DNA from: Oikopleura dioica
Taxonomy: Eukaryota; Chordata; Appendicularia; Copelata; Oikopleuridae
Assembly (NCBI GenBank): GCA_907165135.1
Contig: OU015566.1
Location: 5,378,157-5,442,156, forward strand
Length of the DNA stretch: 64,000 nt
Direction: 5' to 3'
Position numbers and translations under genes: made by a program. This document shows, piece by piece, positions 33,155 to 44,952 of the stretch (its first letter is position 1; the number at the start of each line of letters is the position of its first letter). The notes under the pieces were generated by a model. That model searched no databases, was not told where the DNA came from, and was given only the letters and a program-made list of their open reading frames with translations.

Positions 33155-36100
33155 TTATTCCGGACTGAGAGTAATTGAGTATGCGTGAGGCAGTAGATAC
33201 CATCTTTCAGTTTGCATGTTGAAATTTTCATTGACTAAAGCTAAGAACTCGTTGTTGTCTCCGTAATAAACAAAATCTTTGTAGGAGTTAAAGCAATCTT
33301 CCATCATTTTGTAAGAAACGTAGAATTCTTTGGAAAGAGGAATTCTGATTTGCGAGCCGGAATGGTCGAGAAGAGTGGTTTGAAGAATGAATTCGGAGTT
33401 TTCGACACGGTCGAGCACCATTTGGTGAAAAAATATGGATCCATCGGGATTCAAATAAGCGCCGGTTACAGTCAGGGGACGGGAGAATGTGAAGTTTCCA
33501 TGAAGGAGGACTTGATAAAAAAACTTAGTAGAAATGTAAAGTATCTTTTTATACCTTGCTCAAAGTGGAAGTGTCCTTTCAATTCATCCCGCGGCAAGGC
33601 CTTTCTGATGATATCCCATCCACTTACAGTCAAATAGGTTTTGAATTCTATTCTTCTAAGAAGTAATTCAATCTCGTTTGTTTGAAAATCTTGTTCTTCT
33701 TTTTGCGGATTGAGATTGAGTCCAGCCATACTTCGCGGATAAACGACCATTACCAGAATTGTTAATATTTTTTCCAAGGTAAAGAACCTTTCCATTATCT
33801 CATCATCAGAGTTCAAGTCGTTTTTTATAGCCCATCTAAGGAGAACAGTGACTGAGATAGGAACAGAAAGGTCGCTTTCTTTTTGGTCTAAAACATTCAT
33901 CATCACATTGTTAAAATCGATATCGATTTGTCTTGTCATTTTTTGTTTAATATTGGCCATCGCAATTGACTTCGTTAAGTTCGGATCGTCAAGGCTAAAA
34001 TAAGAAGACGCATTTTTTAAAGATATTATTCGTGACAGCTTTTGGATATCTTCCTCTGCTGGTGTTTCATTTGAGAGCCATTCTGCATAGCAATCCTAAG
34101 AAAAATCTTAAGATTTGAAATATGAATCAATAGAAACCCGAAGCTCATCTTTGATTTTCTCCTCCTCATCTGGCTTGATTGGATCAAACAGAAGACTCCA
34201 TGCAGTCTTCCAATCACAGAGAATGAAAACATGCAGCCTCGATTGAAATCCTCCATTAAATCCACAAAGTTGCCAGTTGCTCGAAAATCCTGCTGACCCA
34301 GCGTCTAGAATTGTATCTAGAAAATTTAATTCTAGTGTCATATCTTACAAAGATGATAAGAGTCCCTGTACTTGCTCCCTCTCCTAGTGTATCCTGTTTC
34401 GCGATAACTTTTTCTTCCTGTTCTTTCTTCAACGATACCGAAGTCAATCAGTTTTGCTTCCCCGTTTTTAAGCAGAACATTTTCGGGTTTCAGATCGTAA
34501 TGTGTGATGCCAATTTTTCTCAAATACTTTTCTCCTTCCATGACTCCAAGTGCTATCTTTTTTCTTTCTTCAAGACTCAAATCTTCTTTTTTGAGCCTGC
34601 TTCTTAGATCCGAGTCGCATTTATCCATAATTGTTATCCATCCAATACAATCTTCCTGGTGAATATCGCCGGGAAGAAACATTTCGATGTTGCAAATATT
34701 TCTTATAACATTCGGATGGAGCGGAATAACATTTTTGGCATTCTTGTAGTCATTCTCTGCAGGTTTATAGTCTTCAAAATATGGTCAAACTTGGCAAAAC
34801 TTGTCTCGAAAAATAAAAAATTCGCGACCAAAGAATCAAAGTTTTACCGTTCAGATCATTGATGTTCGTTGTGAAATTACGATCGACTCCCGTAAAAAGA
34901 GCGGAATCAAAAGGTTGTACTCGAATGGCAGTCTCAATTCCATCAAAATTCGCTTCGAGAACAATTGCTTCTCCACCAACTGAAATGACTTTGGGTTTTA
35001 GAAATTCATCAAGAATCCATTCTCCTGTTTCTTCTTTAAGCTCGTCACGTCTAAGTCGACGACCAGAAAGAGGGGATTCTCTTCCAATATTTTTTCTGAA
35101 ATTGGGTAAGCTCAAATTTCTCCAAGCTCTTCATATCTTTGTCAAAGAGCTCTCCATATATCTTTTGATATCCAATGACACCTCTTTCTCTAAATATGAC
35201 AGATTCCCAGTTGGCAGCATTTTCAGGGTCATTGAAATTCAAGCGTTCAATGGAGAGTATCAATCTGTCTAAATCATCACGCGAACTCGTTCTCTTCAAT
35301 TTTGCAACAATTGATTCAAGCGATATCTTCACGTCTACTGGGAAAACAAGCGCACCAGGGTTCGTATCTCGATCTGTGTCGAGGACTGTTGATGAATTGG
35401 GATTGTCTTTGTTTTCTGCTTTTGACAAAGTAATTGAATAAGCATAAGGATAGAGATACCATTGATCGGCGATCATGTTCCGCTCTCCATTTATTAACTG
35501 GAGTTTTTCCATTTTTGGACCGGTAAAATTAAAGGTTGATTCATTTCCTCCTTTATAAATGTCATAATAAGGATTCTTGAGATTGATTCGTATCTGAGAA
35601 GGATTTTTGTCGGTAAACTGAGTATTTTGAAGAACGTATTTCCTTTCGCCTTTCTTTTCTTCCACTTTATCCAAAGTCATTTGGTGATAACAGATATCTC
35701 CTTGTGAATTTTTACATAAGCCAATTACTGTTAGAGGTCGGCCAAACTGGAAATTATTATGAAGAAGCACTGATCAATGATTATTAAAAAAAAAAAGTTT
35801 CTTTACCTTCATGCCAGTTCAAGATGCTTTTCCCAATTTTACCAAGCCTCGCAAGTATTTCCCAGCCACTTTTGTGTAAGTATGTTTCGAGTCTTAGCCT
35901 CTCCAAAATCTTGTCGATTTTTGTGTGTTGATAGTATTGTTCTTCTTTATCGGGGTTATAATTCAGTCCTGCTAAACTTCGAGGATATATTATCATTATC
36001 AGACATATAAAAATTCTCTCGACTGTGAAATTTTTCATCTCTTCATCATTTACTTTCAAATCGTTTTTGATGGCCCATTTAAGGAGAACACTCACGGAAA

Positions 36101-37751
36101 TAGGGACGCAGAGATTGCTGTCTTTTTGGTTGAGAACATTTTTGGTCAGGTTTTCGAAGATTTCGTTCATTTGCTTTGTCAATCTGTGTTTAAGACATGC
36201 AAGCGATAGAGATTTCGTTAGATTTTCATCATCAAAGCAGTCGTGAGTAGACGCATCCGATAACAAAATAGTTTTTGATAGATTTCGAATTTGATGAGAA
36301 TGAGGAGTCGCATTAGAAAGCCATTCGGCGTTGCATGTCTAAATGATTAGTAACAGTTGACGTCAAAATGAAGAATACAGAGTTCATGAATCTACCTTCA
36401 AAATCGTTTTAACATGCTTTCTTTTAGTCGGTTCAATTGGATTGAAAACAAGGCTCCAGGCAGTCTTCCAATCGCTCAAAATCAGAATGAAAAGTTTACT
36501 TCTTTCAATTTCGTAGCCCAAGTTGTTTAATCCTAGTTGTATAGCTCCAGTAAAACCTGCTGACCCGGCATCTAAGAAGACAGCTCAGACAATAGTTTAT
36601 GAAAAGAATACTCACAAAGATATTTCCAGTTAATGAACTTGCTGCCTCTTCTTACATAACCCATTTGACGATAGCTTTCTCTTTTTGTTGATTCTTCGAC
36701 AATGCCATAGTCTATCCATTTTGGTTTCCCATTTTTAAAAAGAATATTTTCTGGTTTCTGGTCGAAGTGAAATAGTCCAATCTGTCCTAAATATTCTTCT
36801 CCTTCCTTGACACCGATGGCAATTTTTTTCCTTTCTTCCAGGCTCAAATCTCCTCTCTTTAGTGTTTCTCTCAAATTCGAATCGCACAGCTCCATAATCG
36901 TTACCCATCCAATACAGTCAGAAAGGTCTACAATCGAAAATATCTCGATATTTGCAAAGTTTTTGATGACATTTTCGTGAACAGGAATTACTTTGCTTTC
37001 ATCGATGTTGTCGTTGTCGGCGATGTAAAAATCTAGACTCAAATTTACTTATTCTGTTTTATCTTTCGATGGAAGTAGGGCAGTAACGATCGGTCCTTGT
37101 ACTACCGGTTTTTTTAGTAAAAAAAGGCGTTCGAATCGAACGTTCGCGCGGGCTTTTATCACAGAGATTAATACAGTTACCTTTCGAAAGGTGAGTTTTA
37201 AAGCTGAGATTTTCCCATTGTTCAAAAAATAAAATTGGATCAAAAACGTGAACTCGAACTGCAACTTCGAGATCATTTATTTTTGCTTTGAGAACAATTG
37301 CTTCTCCTCCAACAGAAATAAATTCTTCTTCCGATTTTTCTCTCTCCTCGTTGTCTCGCATCTCCCACATTCCCTTTTCCTCTTCTGTCAACATCGAACG
37401 CTCAATACGTATTTTGGATGATCTTTCAGGCAATGACTTTTGATAAGACTGAAGTAATTCTGTCTGGAGTGGAGTTGCTTTGAATTTTGATCCAGCAATT
37501 TCTTCTTCTTTGTCGTCTCTGTCTTTTATAATTCTATAAATTTCACCAAAAAATTCTCCATTGATTTCTTTATAAACAACGTGTTTCCATCCAGCATCAT
37601 CCTCATCATCAAAATCCATTCTCTCAATAGACAAAATCAGTCTATCTAAGTCATTTCTACTCGTCTCTCTCTTCAATGTCTTCATAAATGGCTCCAGCCA
37701 TGTCTCTATACTGTCTCTCGTCAACTCTTCTGGATGTGACGAGACTTCCAT
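33155..37751 (-). CDS. tandemly duplicated kinase-like plus papain-like protein
   Basis: Nine exons (37181-37751, 36616-37032, 36396-36571, 35807-36338, 34848-35769, 34349-34771, 34138-34316, 33555-34095, 33155-33510) encode about 1,370 residues as two repeats of [helical lead, kinase-like, papain-like]; exon 5 runs from the end of repeat 1 into repeat 2. Kinase features: SVGGEAIVL, catalytic loops HFDQKPEN and HYDLKPEN, DYG and DFG; the beta-3 lysine is Arg in both (VAVRV, TAIRV). The C-terminal part looks papain-like: repeat 1 has Q-x5-C (QKDSNLCVPISVSVLLKW), a His in CYHQMTLD and Asn in LQNTQ; repeat 2 has Ser for Cys and Thr for Asn. No signal peptide, so probably cytosolic. One extra base near 35090 must be skipped. 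The protease reading is my inference. Confidence 0.72.
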
Positions 37752-38078
37752 TTTTTGAAAATCTCATCAAAAGCACTTTTCTCTCGATGGTTTCGAATTA
37801 AAACAAATATTTGCCATAAAAAATGTTTCCTTATGACGACAGCGGCTTCCCCGTTTTGTTCAATCAAAAGAAGTTTTTCATAAGTATAATATTTATTATT
37901 GAAGATCGAGTATAATAAAAATGGTGAAACAGCAATTTTTTCAGAAGTGAACAAAGAACGGAATAATTTTTAAATCATCATAAATTTACAGAAAAAAGAA
38001 GTAGCGCAAAAAGAGTTAATACAGCAGTTTTGTAGTTTATCATTTTTCTAAAGACTTTTAAAAGCATCAGCTCTTGTT
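37752..38078. other. short AT-rich spacer
   Basis: Upstream of the tandem kinase gene and downstream of the sulfotransferase gene. An open frame at 37721-37954 (minus) has no family resemblance. Nothing else seen. Confidence 0.4.
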
Positions 38079-40651
38079 TTAATTAACCGGAGGCACTCCA
38101 TAAGGACTGGCTACCGACTGGATTCCAGCTCGTTTGAGGCGCTCGTTGAATAGTTGCCGCGTAAAGGCGTAGAGCTGGTATTCGTAGCGAAGCGGGCCCG
38201 TAGCGAAAAAGTGGCGAGTAGCGTTGTTCATTGGAACAGCGCCAACTGTTTTTGTTGCAGCTCGCTTTTCCGCGATTCCTGGAAAGTTTGATGAATTTTG
38301 GAGTTTTCCAAACAAATAAGAAAACATTATTGACTTACTGTCAGAATGATAAACTTCCGTAGCGCCGGTAAAAAATCTCGGGAGCATTTTTTCAAAGAGC
38401 TTCAATGTATCGTCGAATTGTTCCAAAACACCAACGGCGAAGAAATTGTGTTCAATGTTGTGCATCGCCTTCATCATCGCTTGCTTTGTCACTTCTTCTT
38501 TTCCAGAGCGCGAATTGCAGGGAAACGCGTTGCCGCAAAAGAACTCGATGTATTTCCAAGTGATTGGGTCCATGCACTGATCGTTTTTCTGCTCGACGCA
38601 TTGGTCGATTGTCTGAAAGAAAAAAATAAGTTTATGAGAAAATTATGTTTAACAAATTTTTAGCGGAAAAAATTAGATCTTATTTGTTTTCGAGCTTCTG
38701 AATGAAAACCTAACCGATGCGATTAACCCCTAAATTATTGTTTTTGGTTGGTAACAACGATTTCATTAGACCTTAATTCAGCACTTACTCTTTGCTTGTC
38801 CTCCTCACTTCCATTGAAGCTTCCTCTGTCATCCTCTTTTCTAGTCCATCCAAATCGCTCGAAATAGTAATGGCTCTGGAACCAATCTGCCGGATCTCGG
38901 ATGACATTTATATACGTCGGCTGCTGAATGTTGTACTTTTCAAAATCCATAGGCAAGTGATGCTTCAGAAGCAGAAACGGCCAAGAAGTGACGTTGTTTT
39001 TGACGAAATTGACGAGCGGGCCTTCAGCAGTTAGACCGTCACCTAGGGCTTTGGTAAGGGTAGATTTTTTGAAAAATGGAGTTTTTTTTTCAACCGGACA
39101 AAAATCAGTAGATCAGTAGGTCAACTCCAAACTGTAAAAAGCAAAGAATAAGATTTCTTTGAAAATTTTGCCACGTGACTCACGTGACTGAGAAACAGGA
39201 TTTTTCTTTTGACTCAAAAGAGAAGACCCTTTCATCCTCACGACAAAGTACCTTCGAGGTTATGCGGGTTCAATTTGCGGTAGTTGAATCTGTTCTTTCG
39301 CCCCAACATGATAAGAATGTTGTTCATCGTGGAAGATCCGGCTTTGGGCAATTTGTTGTGGAAGATAAATTGTTCGTTTGGAATCGGCTAAAATTTTGTA
39401 TCGGAAATGATCTTTGTTCAAGTTCTTACCCTGTCAAAGTTGGTTGCAAACTGATATTGACTGAAATCCTTGAGTGGTGGTTTGATAGATTTATCAGCAT
39501 TTGAAATGTCCGGTAAATTTTCCTGAAACGAGCTTGGTGGCGGTGTATTTGCCTCTCCCACTGCCGGTGGTCCTCGATTCGGAGGGTCGATCCAGCCAGT
39601 TGCTGAGGCTTTCTTTACGACTGCTTCCACGACTGCTGGTTGTGCCGGTACTTGTTCATACATTGGTGCAGCGTTGTTAACCGGTTGCGCCGCGGCTGGA
39701 GCTACAGGCGCTGCCGCTGGAGCTGCAGGAACGGCGGGAGCGGGCGCTGCGGCCTGCTGAATTTGCTGAGCGGCGACGGGCTGAACTGGGACTGGACGCA
39801 CTTCCAACTGAATAAGATGACAGTGAGTACTGAGCATTCTAGTAATACTTTCCCATGGGAAGGGTTTGCTTACCTGATAGTCTTCGCGAGATGGCAGTGG
39901 GTTTGAATCATCTTCTGGTTCATAGCTAGAAATTCTAAGTTTGGGTTGGTTTTGAGCCGAGAATGGCGACTTTAGCGAAGTCAAACTACGACGGGGAGGG
40001 TTAGTAGTGACCTTTTTTCACTTGATTTTTAAGTTTTGAGTCAGAGATGATGAATTTTTTTGTTTAGCTTGTTTAAAATTTCGAGATAAATAAATTTTCA
40101 GGCGTTTGCCCTGAGGGCACGAACACCGGTTTACCGAAATGTCGCGGCGCGGTGGTACAGATCTGTCACCTCCACCACATCAAACCAAATTAAGCCGATG
40201 GAAATGAAAATCAGTAAATTCAACAACGAAATCAATCCGTCTGTGAATCCTTCCCACAGACAGACCATCTTCTCTTTTGATGGAAAAAAGGGTGGAATGA
40301 GGAGTTAGGGGTAATTTTGTTTGTAGCACTGGTTGTCTTGACGTTTGTCTTACCTGTAGGTATCTTGCAGTTTTGAGTGCTTCGCTCCATCTGAAAAAAA
40401 GTCGTTAAAAATTTGTTGCTTTGGATTTTAAGGGTGTCTCTCTAACGTTCAAATGCTCCAGGGGCTTCGGTATTTTCATAATCTCTGGTGTCAAAAAACG
40501 TCTCTTGAATATCCTCCACGTAGCCGTTAGTGTATGCCGACCAGACTAAAGCAGCAGCCAGCAAATTGGCCAAAACGAAAGTCGAGTTGCGCCTGCAAAA
40601 ACGGCGTATTTGGGTGGGCAAATGGTGAGCCATTGTGCGACGGATGCCCAT
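38079..40651 (-). CDS. Golgi 2-O-sulfotransferase-like type II membrane protein (HS2ST/UST family)
   Basis: Exons 40447-40651, 40354-40390, 39874-39925, 39430-39807, 39252-39387, 38789-39048, 38339-38612 and 38079-38278 give 513 residues. A short cytosolic tail and one membrane span (FVLANLLAAALVW) are followed by a long Ala/Pro-rich stem (APAVPAAPAAAPVAPAAA), then the sulfotransferase domain: PAPS 5'-phosphate loop NKLPKAGSSTMNN, 3'-phosphate block YINVIRDPADWFQSHYYFER, and the end GPLRYEYQLYAFTRQLFNER, as in heparan-sulfate or dermatan uronyl 2-sulfotransferases. It would transfer sulfate from PAPS to uronic acid residues in the Golgi. The stem is longer than usual. Other first exons may exist at 40135-40268 and 42287-42547. 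Confidence 0.88.
40135..40268 (-). CDS. possible alternative first exon of the sulfotransferase gene, within its intron 2
   Basis: ATG at 40266-40268 opens a 44-codon frame with a cytosolic start (MVCLWEGFTDG), a clear membrane span (LISLLNLLIFISIGLIWF) and a short stem, ending at a GT donor (gtaaacc) in phase 2. Exon 3 of the sulfotransferase (39874-39925) begins in phase 2, so splicing into it would make a type II protein with a different anchor. If unspliced it ends one codon later as a 45-residue membrane peptide. An acceptor-like gagaag lies directly before the ATG, as for trans-splicing. Confidence 0.4.
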
Positions 40652-42286
40652 CGCTAGGGCTCAGCGCTGGAGCGGAGCCGCGGTGCACCACCAGGAGAAG
40701 TGTGGTGCAAGTTGCAACTCTCGCTGCTTTTTTTATTGCTCCACCAAGCGCTCGTAAAGAAAATAAACGAGCACTTCTCTTTTTTTTTCTGATGTTTATT
40801 CAGAGTAGACTGATCTTGACTCAAAATCGTCAATAATTCAAAAATTAAAAAAATTCTTTAAAAAATTGAAAAAAAACGATCAAGTTTTTTCGCGTTTTTG
40901 TGATTTTTTTTTCTCTGATTTGTTAAAAAAGATGAAATGAAAAAGAAAGTAGTGATAAATGTCAGCGGGGGAGGGAACTCAAAAGCATTCGCCGCCCAAA
41001 CTGGCCTGGAGGAGGCGCTGGTGGAGGAGGATTACTCTCCAAGTCCGAGATTAAGTCCTACATGCTGATAACATTCATACGCATGCATCAACACCCCGGC
41101 GCAAGAAAAATAAATTACTTTCAAAATTTACCTTGAAGAAACTTTTTCGAAATTTTTTCGGCTTCCAAAAGCTGAACTGTTCGGATGTAAAAGACAAATG
41201 CTACAGATATCATTACTGTAGCGAAACATGTTCGCTTCGATTTGGGATTGATGAAGAAATTATTTGTTAAAGTTAAAGTTTTATTCTTTAAAATTGATCC
41301 CAACCCGTAGAAGAGTCAAAAAGAAGAAGCAAAATGAAGGCCTTGATGATTTTTTCTTCTTATCAAGTTCATGAAAAATTAGATTTCCTAGTATTTTCTT
41401 ATTGAAAAAATAAAAATGATATTTTTACACACGAACTCTTTCTTCTTTTGGGGTTTTTACTTGGCATTTTTGAATATTTTCAAAGTTTGTTTTTTAATGA
41501 TTTTTTTAATTTTTTTTGGTGAATAAGAATTTATTGATGAAGGTTTTTCTTTTTTGTCTTCGTAAAAATTCTCTTTTTAATGAAAAAATAATGTTTGAAG
41601 AAATCTAGTTTTGGCGCCGTAATGTTCGGAGAGGTGCTCTTCCAGATGTTTGGCGAAAGATGGCGGTGGCGGTGTCCGACAACTCAAAATCTGCCGTCAC
41701 GATCTCGAGAGCCCCTGTCTCCTGAGCAACTCCACCAGTTGCCCGCTTATCTATTCAATTCTAGCCATTTTCGCCGGCTTCAGCTTTTGCCCGCGTGTTT
41801 GTTCCACCAATTTTCGACTTTGGTAAAAGAGTAAATTAATGCGGTCGCCGCTATTTTTTTAACTTTGGTGAGACCCTCAACTTGAGGGGGAAATTCGGCC
41901 ACGTGAAGGATAAGGGGAGACTTTGGGCGATAAATTTATGATAGAAATTTTTTTCTCAAGAGGCCGCTTTTTTAGTCTTACTAAAGAGTCAAGAATTCGT
42001 CGGAAAAAACAGAGTTTTAAATCAATAAAAATCAAGAATTCGGAGCAAACTTTTAGGCCAATCAGATATCCGCATTCGGCCAGAAGGCCAATCAGATTTT
42101 AGAAAAAATTGTCGCGAAAATTCGTCGACAATTTTTTGTCGCATTTTTTGTCGACAAATTTTTTGTCGCATTTTTGTCGACAAATTTTTTGTCGCATGTT
42201 TGTCGACAAGCAGCCCTGTTGAAAGTACTGTCAATCTTTAGGTAATTCTGTCACCCTAAAATTTTCTTGAAGTAAGTCTCAGTTAC
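40652..42286. other. intergenic region upstream of sulfotransferase exon 1
   Basis: Long A/T-rich tracts around 40,790-40,930 and 41,330-41,590. An open frame on the minus strand at about 41147-41303 encodes a membrane-span-like stretch (FATVMISVAFVFYIRTVQLL) and ends at a GT donor in phase 1, but has no good ATG at its start. A minisatellite lies at 42100-42205. No other gene seen. Confidence 0.45.
42100..42205. repeat. minisatellite built on ttttttgtcg / gtcgacaa units
   Basis: Alternating blocks close to gtcgacaaattttttgtcgc repeat about four times, giving several gtcgac palindromes in a row. No coding sense. Confidence 0.75.
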
Positions 42287-42547
42287 CTGCGATTGGAACA
42301 ACAATTTCATTATTGATCACGTGTCTCTTCGAAGTTATATCTTCCAGTTTCTTCGTGTTCTGGTCTTGAATGTCCGTGATGATTTTGCACAGCAGCAAAA
42401 TGATGATGAGCAGGAGAACTTTCAAAAAATGTCTAAAAGAAAAGAAAATCTTCGGACAGTACCTTGGCATTTATCAAAAGAGCGTCTAAACCTCCTGAAG
42501 AAGCTGCCGAATAGACTCGGTTGTTCCACTTGCTTTGAGCTTCCCAT
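42287..42547 (-). CDS. type II membrane-anchor exons, possible distal first exons of the sulfotransferase gene
   Basis: ATG at 42545-42547 starts MGSSKQVEQPSLFGSFFRR (exon 42492-42547); a GT-AG intron of 59 bp leads to 42287-42432 with a strong membrane span (LKVLLLIIILLLCKIITD) and a stem of about 28 residues ending at a GT donor in phase 1. Phase 1 is the entry phase of sulfotransferase exon 2, which makes it a candidate upstream first exon; if not spliced further it ends two codons later. A remnant of a separate glycan enzyme is the other reading. Confidence 0.4.
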
Positions 42548-43121
42548 TGTCCTCGCTTCTTTAAAAAAGTAATTTCTTGTTTTATGTTTTAGCCGGGAAG
42601 TGATTAATTTTGACTTACTATGCGTGACTTTTTTAATTTTCGGAATTTCAATCTTTCCAGCACTCGTTTTTTTTCGTTTGTTTTCTCTCTTATCAAAAAA
42701 GAAAAAATGAAAAATGCTCCGAAAAAGCAAAAAAAGTTGAACTGAGCCGCCGAGAAGTTAATCCTCTGCCGATTTTGTTTCAGAGATTTTTAACCAAACG
42801 AGGATTTTTAGGACAACGGTTCTGAAACCGAATCGCCCGATGCCGGTGGTAATTCACCGGCAAGACGTAACCCGTGTTATTTTTGTTGCATAAGGTAATT
42901 TTTACTTTTTGGAGAAAGTTAATAAGCGAGGTCTATTTATGATTATAAGGTGCTCGCTTTTATGGATTGGGGCTGGTCATAAAATTTGATTTTTGTTGAT
43001 GGGAGACCATGTTATTTTTTCATCGTGACATCAAGAACCAGGAAATCATCAGAAGCGTCGCTTATGAAAACCAAACTATGAAGAAGAGTTTCAACTTTGG
43101 TCTTTTTCGCTGAGCTGAGCT
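42548..43121. other. spacer left of the LTR element
   Basis: It contains a 7-bp-stem palindrome (gccggtg ... caccggc, 42842-42861) and, just before the LTR, a short gctgagctgagct run in which the element inserted. No gene seen. Confidence 0.45.
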
Positions 43122-43338
43122 TGTGATATTCTGGCCTGAATCGGAGTCTAAGAGTAGTTGCCGCTAGTACTCTTGTTTTGGTTAGACTGATTTATTATAA
43201 AATTGGAGAGAAGAGGAGCGTAAGGAAACAGCTGACTGTACGAGACAGTCAGCTGGGTGCACAGGAAATGAGGCTTGGTTTAGCTATTAATAGGCTTTGA
43301 TTGACAGGCTGGAACTGCATCTAAGCCGGAATATCTCA
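43122..43338 (-). repeat. long terminal repeat, left copy
   Basis: 217 bp, matches 44736-44952. On the minus strand this is the 3' LTR. Confidence 0.88.
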
Positions 43339-44735
43339 CCCTACCCCCACTAAGGGAAAAGGTGAGCTTGGTCGACAAGCCTCACTGATAGTGAGTCACT
43401 ATGAGGTAAGTTGAGCACACAAAAAGCACACAAAAGGGATTTTCTTGTTGAAGTCGTAGATAAGGGATAATCGTAGAAGTTATGTACAGTAGTAAACTAT
43501 CTTGTTCATTCAGCAAACGTGGGCATTGCACCAGAGGCGGTGATTGAATCAGCGACAAGGATGATCTGCAGAGGTTAGTTGGTAAAAAGGTTGTTAGTAG
43601 AAAGAGGGCCTTGACAATCAAGGCTGTGTTTAAAATCATGGCTGAAAATAAAGAAAATACAGTTAATAACATTTGACAACGTAAATGTATATCAAAGGAA
43701 AATATAAAGAAAGATGGGAGAGAGAAAGAGAAGAGGGCCTAATTAGAAGGTTAAGTCTAGTCTGATCTTTTTTCAGGAGAAATGGTCTGGTTTCTTTGAA
43801 AACATTGTTGAAAATAGACATAAAAATTAAGAAAATGCCTTTTATGTATATAAATATGATAGCCGAAATCGACCATGTAATTGAACTGTGCGAAGCTAGT
43901 ATATTTTCGAAACCCGTGACCAAATTGCAGAAACTGTTTAACCCCGCCATTACCAGTGGCTAGTTCCGTGGGTTCCGACATAGCACTTTTGTCGGGCAAG
44001 TAGTCAACGCGCACGCCTTTCCCCTCCCCGCAATACAAAATGGTCAGCAAAAATGAGTTTGAAAATCATACCCTGCGGCGAGTCGATTACAGAGTACTTT
44101 CGTGCGCGGCAAGTGTGGTTTGAACATTAGGATTTGGCTAGCTACAAGGTCGGAAGCCTCACATTCATATCCAAGGCTAAGCATTTCTTCCTTTTTGTGA
44201 CCGTTTTCATTCATAGAAGATTTTCATGAAAAAATTTTAATCACTCAAAATTTTAATTAATCACTTATTAAAATATACTTAAGGCTCTAAAATTATTTAA
44301 ATAGTAAAAATCCAAGTGTATAAGATCCTAATTTCTCTCTCTATCCATCATTGATAATTGTGCTTAAGATAAAGCGAAAGTAGGAAGAGCAGTAGGCGTC
44401 ATTGATGGTGCTGAAACGGGAACTTCTACTGACCATTGTGAAGTTTAGTTGACAGCAATGTGATCGTGAGACGGAACTGGTTGTGCTGAAGAAGTCGTCA
44501 TTGACGGCGAAGCAAGGGTTGTTTGAGGAGAAGTCAGCATCATTGCTAGTGATACAGGCGTTGCATTGGCTGCTTCGAGTGGCTGCACCGGCGGTTCTGG
44601 AACAAGAGTAGAAATATGACGATTTTGTTGACTGGCTCGATCGTTGATCGTTTCCTCTATTTTTTAATTCTCTTGGTTGACTGGGTTTCTTCGGGGCGTT
44701 TTCTCAAAAAAGTTTTTGTTTTATTCAGTCACCAG

Positions 44736-44952
44736 TGTGATATTCTGGCCTGAATCGGAGTCTAAGAGTAGTTGCCGCTAGTACTCTTGTTTTGGTTAGA
44801 CTGATTTATTATAAAATTGGAGAGAAGAGGAGCGTAAGGAAACAGCTGACTGTACGAGACAGTCAGCTGGGTGCACAGGAAATGAGGCTTGGTTTAGCTA
44901 TTAATAGGCTTTGATTGACAGGCTGGAACTGCATCTAAGCCGGAATATCTCA
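44736..44952 (-). repeat. long terminal repeat, right copy
   Basis: 217 bp, matches 43122-43338. On the minus strand this is the 5' LTR. Confidence 0.88.

Larger units (their letters stand above)
43122..44952 (-). mobile_element. short LTR retroelement (non-autonomous), minus orientation
   Basis: Two 217-bp direct repeats (43122-43338 and 44736-44952) look identical and have TG...CA ends with short inverted termini (tgtgatattc and gaatatctca). The target site agct is doubled at both edges (43118-43121 and 44953-44956). Read on the minus strand, a purine run (agtgggggtaggg) sits next to the LTR at 43338 as a polypurine tract, and ctggtgactgaataaa next to the other LTR could be a primer-binding site. 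The internal 1,397 bp has no reverse transcriptase; an open, basic and Ser-rich stretch at about 44350-44690 may be a gag-like remnant. LTR identity implies a recent insertion. Confidence 0.85.

Noticed and set aside
41121-41303. 60-codon minus-strand ORF with a membrane span as a full gene
   Set aside because: The frame begins at TTG and has no proper ATG before the span; noted only as a weak first-exon candidate.
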